This document shows, piece after piece, positions 1 through 5,063 of a DNA stretch of 5,063 nucleotides (positions within the stretch are counted from its first letter, which is position 1; each line of letters begins with the position of its first letter). The notes under the pieces were generated by a model that saw nothing but the letters and a program-made list of their open reading frames with translations, was not told the DNA's origin and did no database searches. Source of the DNA: Marinilabiliaceae bacterium. Its GTDB lineage: Bacteria > Bacteroidota > Bacteroidia > Bacteroidales > Marinilabiliaceae. Made by a program: the position numbers and the translations under genes. The stretch covers positions 1 to 5,063 of the forward strand of contig JALVBA010000360.1 in assembly GCA_027010905.1 (NCBI GenBank). The letters are read 5' to 3'.

Positions 1-626
1 ATATTATAGCTTGTTTTGAGGTAGTCATCTGTAACCCCATAAATTCTGTAGTATATATTAAATGGATGCTGCTTTAGGTAATAATTTTTAAAAATAGACT
101 TTACCTTACTTTGGGATGTATCCTTATATGGGGAATTACTAAATTGATAAATTGAGATTACTATTGAAACAGACAATGTAAAGAGAGAGTAGCTGAGAAT
201 AACCCTACTATTATTGTTGTAATGTAGTGCCTTTAGTTTTTTAAGAATTGCAATGTACATTAGCACAACAACTGGAAGGAGTAAAAAATTCCAATAAAAA
301 CTACTTGCAAAGTCTTTTATCTCATTAACATTTGTAAAAAGCAGTGCTTTAGCACCATCTAATGTAAGGTACTCATCAAGCGATAATACAACAATAATTT
401 CTACAACAGAGGAGATTAAATATGGTATTCCAACTAATAGATATGTGTAATGATATGATTTTGTAACACTTATCACTACTAGTCCTAAAGATATCAGCAG
501 TAAGGCTCGCGAGCTTATAACAAATAAAAAATCAAGCAAATCTTCTTTAATATACAACAGTACATCCGGCAATATTAATAGTAATACAGCAAACAGTATT
601 AAAAAAATCTTCGAAAATCTACTCAT
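1..626 (-). CDS. Partial membrane protein, N-terminus of EptA-like phosphoethanolamine transferase / sulfatase-superfamily enzyme
   Basis: The frame opened by the ATG at 626-624 stays open for 208 codons to base 1, so the 3' part of the gene lies outside the window. The translation begins MSRFSKIFLILFAVLLLILP. It has five clearly hydrophobic segments at about residues 7-26, 33-54, 62-83, 110-128 and 142-160, followed by a polar stretch (FSNSPYKDTSQSKVKS) and then KQHPFNIYYRIYG (185-197). Five N-terminal helices before a periplasmic domain is the layout of EptA/MCR-type phosphoethanolamine transferases. The loop after helix 3 carries LLFTNVNEIKDF (95-106), matching the family TNxxE pattern (Thr98, Asn99, Glu102) implicated in lipid substrate binding. 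The catalytic Thr and zinc ligands would lie beyond the window, so activity cannot be judged. A related LTA-synthase-like or other sulfatase-fold protein is possible. The stop of the deacetylase-like gene is 14 nt upstream, and an in-frame TAG three codons before the ATG excludes a longer start. GC is about 29% in a hand-counted sample, the lowest in the window. Confidence 0.65.
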   Translation of the reverse strand, partial: MSRFSKIFLILFAVLLLILPDVLLYIKEDLLDFLFVISSRALLLISLGLVVISVTKSYHYTYLLVGIPYLISSVVEIIVVLSLDEYLTLDGAKALLFTNVNEIKDFASSFYWNFLLLPVVVLMYIAILKKLKALHYNNNSRVILSYSLFTLSVSIVISIYQFSNSPYKDTSQSKVKSIFKNYYLKQHPFNIYYRIYGVTDDYLKTSYN

Positions 627-633
627 CCTTCTC
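627..633 (-). promoter_or_regulatory. Shine-Dalgarno-like GAGAAGG touching the start codon of the partial membrane gene
   Basis: GAGAAGG directly abuts the ATG at 626 with zero spacing, too close for a conventional 5-9 nt arrangement. Since no in-frame alternative exists upstream (TAG at -9 to -7), the ATG is still the best start. The motif may be fortuitous. Confidence 0.3.
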
Positions 634-640
634 TATTCTT

Positions 641-1825
641 TTACTGAAAACTTAATGTTAAAATCTTCGGAGTATTTACAATAATCGAATGACAAACACT
701 TTTTTTGCCATTAATGTAGACTAATAGTCCATCAATGCTAATACTTTTACTTATAGAAAAGCTAAATGACTGTCCTGCAAGATCCATACATGTCAAATCC
801 TTAAATCTGATTCCATCCGGGGAAAATTCAATTCTGCTGTTTTCCATATCAATATTAATACTATCCTTTAGTACAATGTAATCTAATAGCTTTGAGAAAG
901 AAGAAAGATTAATTAACTTATCTTCATAGTACTTTTTAAGCAGAGTAAAAGTATCTAGAGTCTCCCTAGAGATATGCTCATCATGATTTGCTGCAGCCAA
1001 CTTTTTACCCAGATGTGTATATAAAAAACATATCCCACCATTTTTCACCAACTTATTTAACATACTCTCGTTTACAATCTTAGGTATTCCATCAATATGA
1101 GCGTCATTCCAAGTACCAAATCGCCTGAAGCTATACATCCTTCTTCCATTGCCAAAATCAACTATTTTAAGTCCATATCTATTTAATTCAGAATCCTCAT
1201 CCCTTCTTATATCAACTTTAAACAATCGGGAGAATAGTCCCTTTAGATGTTTATAAAAAAAATCAAATACTAAGCCCCGGATATGTTTTTTTCTAAAAAT
1301 ATTAGGTTGTTGATCTATTGTTTCTACTAAATAGCCATCCCATATATACCTTATACCTAAACTATAAGCCAAGTCTAATGAGTAGACAAAATTTTTGTAT
1401 TTATGCCCTGCAGCATCAGTATGGTATGCTTTAGTACCCCAATCGCTATTTTTAATGAAATTACCCGTAAAAGAGCTGTGGTCAACCCAAATTAAAGGTT
1501 TTATGCCAAACTCGTTAATTATATCAACAGCTTCAACTGCATCGTTATGTGTAAAGACTTTATCCCTAGAATAAACATAATCTCCCCAAGTGTGAATTGT
1601 ATCATAACTGTGTCCAAGTATAAGATGTTTCTGATCAAATAGGTTTACCTGACCAGGCACATAGTCGTTATATGACTTTACAAATAGAGAGTCGCTAAAT
1701 GGCAACTCCAGTTTGCCCCATATTGCCTGATGAAGCTTATTCCACCGATCAAGAGTTGTGTGATCAGGATCATTTGACAAGGTAAACCAAGCCTTATAGG
1801 GATGTGGATATTTTAACAGTTTCAT
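641..1825 (-). CDS. Divergent polysaccharide deacetylase-like protein (possibly WbmS-like)
   Basis: This 394-residue protein has no signal peptide or membrane helix, so it is probably cytoplasmic. I read it as a distant NodB-fold (beta/alpha-barrel carbohydrate deacetylase) relative. Its acidic first motif is TLSNDPD (15-21; compare TFDD). A possible metal-ligand segment is GHSYDTIH (71-78; His72 and His78), wider than the classical HxxxH spacing. IWVDHS (112-117; Asp115, His116) follows, then IRYIWDGY (158-165). LYTHLGK (268-274; His271) could be the C-terminal catalytic His motif. The last 75 residues or so are rich in short beta-type segments and may be a separate beta-sandwich. The overall look recalls the WbmS-like deacetylase group of O-antigen clusters, but that is recognition from memory. 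A substrate such as an N-acetylated nucleotide sugar or lipid-linked intermediate is inferred only. The ATG at 1825 is preceded by AGGA with 7-nt spacing, inside the glycosyltransferase 3' end. GC is about 32% in a hand-counted 300-base sample, lower than in the two upstream genes. Confidence 0.7.
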   Translation of the reverse strand: MKLLKYPHPYKAWFTLSNDPDHTTLDRWNKLHQAIWGKLELPFSDSLFVKSYNDYVPGQVNLFDQKHLILGHSYDTIHTWGDYVYSRDKVFTHNDAVEAVDIINEFGIKPLIWVDHSSFTGNFIKNSDWGTKAYHTDAAGHKYKNFVYSLDLAYSLGIRYIWDGYLVETIDQQPNIFRKKHIRGLVFDFFYKHLKGLFSRLFKVDIRRDEDSELNRYGLKIVDFGNGRRMYSFRRFGTWNDAHIDGIPKIVNESMLNKLVKNGGICFLYTHLGKKLAAANHDEHISRETLDTFTLLKKYYEDKLINLSSFSKLLDYIVLKDSINIDMENSRIEFSPDGIRFKDLTCMDLAGQSFSFSISKSISIDGLLVYINGKKSVCHSIIVNTPKILTLSFQ

Positions 1826-2972
1826 TTTTAATTCCTGATATTTTTTTTGTTAATGATAAATACACTTTTTCATGCTCCCCTACTTCCCGTTCAATATAAT
1901 AATGTTTTTTCACATTCTTTTTAAGTTCATTCACAAGACTATTTTTCTCTTCTCCCTGAAGGTTTAGTACCCAACTCAATCGTTCATGTAACATATCTGC
2001 ATCTCCCGGTTCAAACATAAGATGATTAAAATCCCTTAATTGGTCACGGATACCCGGAACATCAGATCCCAAAACCAGTACTCCCGAGACCATTGCTTCT
2101 AGCAATGACACCGGTGAACCCTCCCCTTTATGCAATGTGGGTAAGACAAAAACATCAGAGAGTGACAAGAGTGTTTTTACCTCGGGTCGTTTACCGGTAA
2201 AAATGATCCTGTTGCCATGGCCAGTCTGTTTAGCCATATCTTTTAACAGGTCGGCATAAGGTTCCAGATCATAACCCACAAGCAACAACTTTACATTCTC
2301 TTTTTCTTCTGCAATTTTTGCAAAAGCATTAATCAATACTTCTACTCCCTTTACAGGAGCATCAAGGTTTGCCACACAAATTATCACCTTATCATTGTCC
2401 CTAATGCCAAACTCCTCTTTTATCCTTTCTTCGTCCTTGCCTGCTTCAACATTAAAATCATCAACAACAACACTTCTTGGAATAAAATAGAGATTCTTTT
2501 TACTTTTAAAAAAACGCGACTTCATGTCACTGTTTTGATATACTATTGCCGAAGCGAGCAATGTCCGTAACTTCCATGACCTTGCCGAACCACCACCCCA
2601 GCTCATATTCTTTTTGGTAAATACCCATTTTACTCCTGCCATTCTTGCTGCCAATGCCTCCGAATAGTCCGATCCGTAATGAAATGAATGCACTATATCA
2701 AACTTGTTTTTCCTGAAAAAGGTTGAGATGTTAAAGCAATGCTTCAATCCCTCTATCTTATTGGTCATCGGATGAGTATAATCAATTATATGAACCGGAA
2801 TGCCCGAATCCTTTACTACACGAAAAAAATACCCTTTATCATTGAAACATGCGATATGTGGCTCAAAAATATCTTTATCCAGACGGGTAGCAATATTCAA
2901 CAATGCCTTACCACTCCCTGCCGTGTCAAAATTGGGTATTGTAAACAGTATTTTTATTCTATCTTTTCTCAA
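1794..2972 (-). CDS. Glycosyltransferase, GT-B fold, family 4-type
   Basis: This 392-residue protein is a retaining GT4-like glycosyltransferase, expected to transfer a sugar from a nucleotide donor to a lipid-linked glycan on the cytoplasmic face of the inner membrane. The N-terminal Rossmann domain starts at KILFTIPNFDTAGSGKALLNIA (7-28; its TAGSGK is the usual Gly-rich acceptor loop) and includes FDIVHSFHYGSDYSEALAARMAG (91-113). The C-terminal donor domain runs from VIICVANLDAPVKGVEVLINAF (196-217; Lys208 is the conserved phosphate-contacting position) through LLLVG (229-233) and IIFTGKRPEV (256-265). The E-x7-E motif EGSPVSLLE has Glu284 and Glu292. There is no signal peptide or membrane helix. 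The sugar specificity cannot be read. The start is a TTG, 4 nt after the amidotransferase stop. An in-frame TAA at 2987-2985 excludes a longer frame, and the next Met is residue 69, too late for the fold. The end overlaps the next gene by 32 nt. Both ends would look conventional after single-base insertions (see findings). Confidence 0.9.
   Translation of the reverse strand: MRKDRIKILFTIPNFDTAGSGKALLNIATRLDKDIFEPHIACFNDKGYFFRVVKDSGIPVHIIDYTHPMTNKIEGLKHCFNISTFFRKNKFDIVHSFHYGSDYSEALAARMAGVKWVFTKKNMSWGGGSARSWKLRTLLASAIVYQNSDMKSRFFKSKKNLYFIPRSVVVDDFNVEAGKDEERIKEEFGIRDNDKVIICVANLDAPVKGVEVLINAFAKIAEEKENVKLLLVGYDLEPYADLLKDMAKQTGHGNRIIFTGKRPEVKTLLSLSDVFVLPTLHKGEGSPVSLLEAMVSGVLVLGSDVPGIRDQLRDFNHLMFEPGDADMLHERLSWVLNLQGEEKNSLVNELKKNVKKHYYIEREVGEHEKVYLSLTKKISGIKNETVKISTSL
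1833..1836 (-). promoter_or_regulatory. Ribosome binding site of the deacetylase-like gene
   Basis: AGGA lies 7 nt upstream of the ATG at 1825, inside the last codons of the glycosyltransferase gene. It supports this start and suggests initiation at an internal site of the polycistronic mRNA, probably coupled to translation of the upstream gene. Confidence 0.55.
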
Positions 2973-2976
2973 ATCA

Positions 2977-4830
2977 TCAGCTTTTTAAGTTCTCTTTCCA
3001 TTTAAAAAGAGCCATTAATGAAAACAGTGCCCATTTCCCGTCAATACCTGAATGGTATTGCTCCTGTAAGAGCAACTCTATTCCCTTTCTATCAAAACCA
3101 AAATATTGGGTCATACTGTCAGATAACAGAGTATCAGCGAAATAATCTTTGAGATCCTCCTTTATCCATTTTCCGAGAGGCACGGTAAATCCCCTTTTGG
3201 TTTCCGTTATTACTGCTTGGGGAACCTCTTGCTTCAACAATCTTTTCAACACCTCCTTCTTCTTGCCCCCACCTGTATTAAGCATTGGTGATATTTTCAT
3301 CGCTTCATTGATTAGCTGTTTTGACAGGAAAGGTACCCTCACTTCAAGACTTACCCCCATACTGGCAAGGTCAACTTTCCTTAATGTTTTTTGCATCATA
3401 CCATAAAACTCGGCATAACGCATACGGGCAAGCAGTTCTCCCTGATCCTTTGTGTTGTTATAATCGTATACACCAAACCCTGTCTTTATCAACTTATCAC
3501 TGTATTTTCCAAATATTGCATTCAGGTGCGTCTCTTCAAATCTGGCCTGAAGCAATTGATGAGACATCCCTGAACTCTCTAACAACGCACCGCTGTTTAT
3601 ATGCCTGTTTTTCCAAAATACTCTGTCCGTTCCGTAGAGTAGATATTTTATCCAGTATGGATAATTGACAACCTTGCGGTTCTTTACTACTGACTGAAAC
3701 CTCTCATACCCGAAAAAAAGCTCATCTCCGCCATCTCCCGACAACGCAACGGTAACATCTTTTCTAGCTAGGGATGACACAAGAAACGTTGGTATTATGG
3801 ATGGATCTGCAACCGGCTCAGACATTACCTTAAACACCTCATCTATCATACCGAGGGCATAATTACTATCCATCTTTTCTATAGTATAATCAGCATTTAT
3901 TGCCTTTGCAACTATTAGGGCATCATCCGACTCATCATGTACCGGGCTGTCACTTCCAATAGTAAATGTATTCAACTTATCGTCCTTGTTTTTTGACGCA
4001 TAATTGCAAACAAGTGCAGAATCAATCCCGCCTGACAAAAAAGCTCCGAGAGGTACGTCTGATAAAAGTTGCTGTTTTACAGAGATGTTTAATTTTTCGT
4101 TAACCAACCGAAGAGCAGTATCCCTGTCATCAACTATCGCAGAGTCATTTTTCGATAATTCCCAATATCTTTTATGGGTCTTTTCTCCACTCCTGCTGAT
4201 TTTAACTATCTCACCCGGCAATACCTGATACGTATTCGACATCAAGCCATAGGGTGCAGGAATATACTGCATACGCAAATAAAGACTCAACACTTCATTG
4301 TCAAGCTTCTCATCTACAAACCACTTATGCCTTGCAACTTGATCATACTGGCTTGCAAACACCACACCCCTGGAGTTGTACCCGTAAAACAGTGGTTTTA
4401 CGCCTGCAAAGTCCCTAACCAGGTAAACAGAGTGTTCTTTATTGTCGAAAACAGCCATTGCAAACATACCGTCAAGCTTATCCACCGTGTCCAGAACACC
4501 CCATTCATCTATACAGTTGACTAATGTTTCGGTATCGCTATTGCCCCTGAATTTGTTAAATACTTTTAATTTTTCCCTTAAATCAAGATGATTGTATATT
4601 TCACCGTTAAAAACAAGCAGATACCTTTCCGAAAGGCTCATTTTCGGTTGTTTTCCTTGATCGGTCAGATCCAGAATTGAAAGCCGGTTAAACCCTAACT
4701 GTATCCCGGCATCTTTATAAAAACCGCTATCATCCGGCCCACCTTTTTCGCTCAACCTTGTCAACGCACGAAAAGCACCTTCGTCAGTTAGTGCCGCACC
4801 AAAGGAGAACTCACCGATTAACCTACACAT
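2977..4830 (-). CDS. asnB: Asparagine synthetase B-like glutamine amidotransferase (class II Gln-hydrolysing)
   Basis: This 617-residue cytoplasmic protein has the full two-domain architecture of AsnB. The N-terminal class II glutaminase domain begins with the nucleophile Cys2 (MCRLIGEF, exposed after Met removal). It continues with GGPDDSG (30-36), NRLSILDL (48-55, with Gln-binding Arg49), FNGEIYNH (74-81) and SDTE (98-101). The synthetase domain carries the ATP pyrophosphatase loop LSGGIDS (265-271), LSGDGGDE (363-370), KVDLASMGVSLEVRVPF (485-501) and ETKRGFTVPLGKW (543-555). The family reaction moves ammonia from glutamine through a tunnel to an adenylated carboxylate. The acceptor is aspartate in true AsnB, but polysaccharide-cluster homologues such as WbpS are held to amidate sugar uronates. 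Placement beside a glycosyltransferase makes the sugar role plausible but unproven. The usual RGPD arginine is Gly30 and the usual His of HxRLSI is Phe47. I believe the GGPDD form is common in polysaccharide-cluster members. The ATG at 4830 is fixed by Cys2. No Shine-Dalgarno is visible upstream. It is the first gene of the visible operon. Confidence 0.95.
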   Translation of the reverse strand: MCRLIGEFSFGAALTDEGAFRALTRLSEKGGPDDSGFYKDAGIQLGFNRLSILDLTDQGKQPKMSLSERYLLVFNGEIYNHLDLREKLKVFNKFRGNSDTETLVNCIDEWGVLDTVDKLDGMFAMAVFDNKEHSVYLVRDFAGVKPLFYGYNSRGVVFASQYDQVARHKWFVDEKLDNEVLSLYLRMQYIPAPYGLMSNTYQVLPGEIVKISRSGEKTHKRYWELSKNDSAIVDDRDTALRLVNEKLNISVKQQLLSDVPLGAFLSGGIDSALVCNYASKNKDDKLNTFTIGSDSPVHDESDDALIVAKAINADYTIEKMDSNYALGMIDEVFKVMSEPVADPSIIPTFLVSSLARKDVTVALSGDGGDELFFGYERFQSVVKNRKVVNYPYWIKYLLYGTDRVFWKNRHINSGALLESSGMSHQLLQARFEETHLNAIFGKYSDKLIKTGFGVYDYNNTKDQGELLARMRYAEFYGMMQKTLRKVDLASMGVSLEVRVPFLSKQLINEAMKISPMLNTGGGKKKEVLKRLLKQEVPQAVITETKRGFTVPLGKWIKEDLKDYFADTLLSDSMTQYFGFDRKGIELLLQEQYHSGIDGKWALFSLMALFKWKENLKS

Positions 4831-4916
4831 ACTGGCAAAAATTCAATTTTAAAATAATAAAGAATACACAGATGTCACTTTTATAACCCATCCAATAATT
4901 TAATAGTTGTTCCACC

Positions 4917-4935
4917 GGTATGCCTTATGGATACC
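4917..4935. repeat. Small imperfect hairpin in the leader
   Basis: GGTATgCC pairs with GGATACC around a TTAT loop, giving a seven-base-pair stem with one bulged G. It lies about 90 nt before the amidotransferase start, in the predicted untranslated leader. It is not followed by a U-tract on either strand, so it does not look like an intrinsic terminator. Its function is unknown. Confidence 0.3.
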
Positions 4936-4954
4936 AGTCCTGCATTCAATTGCT

Positions 4955-4986
4955 ACAATATAATTATCGTTATCATTCAACACAAA
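4955..4986 (-). promoter_or_regulatory. Candidate Bacteroidota-type promoter
   Basis: On the minus strand, TTTG (4986-4983) is followed after 20 nt by TATATTGT (4962-4955). This is one mismatch from the TAnnTTTG -7 element with a -33 TTTG of the Bacteroidota primary sigma factor. It would start transcription about 120 nt before the amidotransferase ATG. Such short elements arise easily by chance in AT-rich DNA, and the call depends on the organism being a Bacteroidota. Confidence 0.3.
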
Positions 4987-5019
4987 AAGTATAGCGATTC
5001 ACATTATTCACACAAAAAG
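4975..5019. repeat. Imperfect direct repeat ATTCA(A)CACAAAAAG, two copies
   Basis: The copies are ATTCAACACAAAAAG at 4975-4989 and ATTCACACAAAAAG at 5006-5019. They differ by one inserted A and are spaced about 30 bases apart, roughly three helical turns. Same-face spacing fits a pair of protein binding sites, or a local duplication. No more copies are present in the window. Confidence 0.5.
4984..5016 (-). promoter_or_regulatory. Second, weaker promoter-like arrangement overlapping the direct repeat
   Basis: TTTG at 5016-5013 is followed about 20 nt later by TATACTTTTTG (ending near 4983), a loose match to a TAnnTTTG element with an extra T. It results from the same repeated CTTTTTGTG that supplies the first candidate, so the two are not independent evidence. 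Confidence 0.2.
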
Positions 5020-5063
5020 CAGCTTAATACTACTTCTTTTAATAAAGTGAATATTATTAGTAC

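Larger units (their letters stand above)
4831..5063. other. Non-coding leader region upstream of the amidotransferase gene
   Basis: These 233 bases contain no supported gene. They are AT-rich and hold an imperfect direct repeat, promoter-like elements and a small hairpin, listed separately. Minus-strand frames entering from the right edge stop within about 60 bases (TAA ending at 5004, TGA ending at 5008). A short tail of an upstream gene is therefore possible but cannot be shown. I see no strong terminator, riboswitch or known operator. Confidence 0.6.

Noticed and set aside
601..607. Homopolymer run A7 (plus strand) near the start of the partial membrane gene as a phase-variation site
   Set aside because: The frame is intact and reads a normal hydrophobic helix. 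Seven bases is unremarkable in DNA of about 29% GC.
2739..3005. Plus-strand open frames of 88 and 62 codons over the glycosyltransferase 5' end
   Set aside because: They lie wholly antisense to well-supported coding sequence, show no recognisable domain, and have no promoter or ribosome-binding signal.
3149..4524. Several plus-strand open frames of 60-116 codons inside the amidotransferase gene
   Set aside because: They are antisense shadows of a conserved AsnB gene whose motifs cover the whole span. Their translations look unlike real proteins.
4917..4935. Hairpin as an intrinsic terminator of an upstream gene
   Set aside because: The stem is short and bulged, and no T-tract follows on either strand.
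4975..5019. Direct repeats as a CRISPR array or transposon ends
   Set aside because: There are only two short imperfect copies with about 16 bases between them. No inverted terminal repeats, transposase or cas genes are present.
5004..5063. Possible C-terminal tail of an upstream minus-strand gene (19 codons to TAA at 5004)
   Set aside because: Another frame is also open from the edge (TGA ending at 5008), and the stretch is too short to tell coding from chance.

Overview
This 5,063-base window is part of a surface-polysaccharide (capsule, O-antigen or exopolysaccharide) gene cluster. All supported genes lie on the minus strand and read from right to left as a tightly packed, probably single transcription unit. 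The order of transcription is a glutamine-dependent asparagine-synthetase-like amidotransferase (4830-2977), a GT-B family 4-type glycosyltransferase (2972-1794), a divergent polysaccharide-deacetylase-like protein (1825-641), and the N-terminal part of a five-helix membrane protein resembling EptA-type phosphoethanolamine transferases (626 to beyond base 1). The last gene is cut by the window edge, so its catalytic domain is not visible.

Junctions are close: 4 nt between genes 1 and 2, a 32-nt overlap between genes 2 and 3, and 14 nt between genes 3 and 4. The only sizeable non-coding stretch is 4831-5063, upstream of the first gene. It is AT-rich and holds a short imperfect direct repeat, two weak promoter-like arrangements and a small hairpin.

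The organism is probably a Bacteroidota member, but this is only moderately supported. The DNA is AT-rich, the first gene has no recognisable Shine-Dalgarno sequence, and the leader contains TTTG / TAnnTTTG-like elements. The amidotransferase also has the MCR...GGPDD signature that I associate with polysaccharide-cluster AsnB proteins. No 16S rRNA or other taxonomic marker is present.

As an inferred pathway, the glycosyltransferase adds a sugar to a growing lipid-linked glycan. The amidotransferase may convert a uronic-acid or other carboxyl group to an amide, as WbpS-type proteins do in some Pseudomonas O-antigen clusters, or may simply make asparagine. The deacetylase-like protein may remove an N- or O-acetyl group from a precursor. 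The membrane protein may add a phosphoethanolamine-type group on the outer face of the inner membrane.

Two details deserve attention. Base composition drops abruptly between the first two genes (about 40% GC in hand-counted samples) and the last two (about 30%), suggesting a mosaic locus. The glycosyltransferase gene also lacks a normal ATG start and overlaps its neighbour, and each oddity would be repaired by a single extra base. I see no evidence of a defence system, mobile element, CRISPR array or RNA gene.
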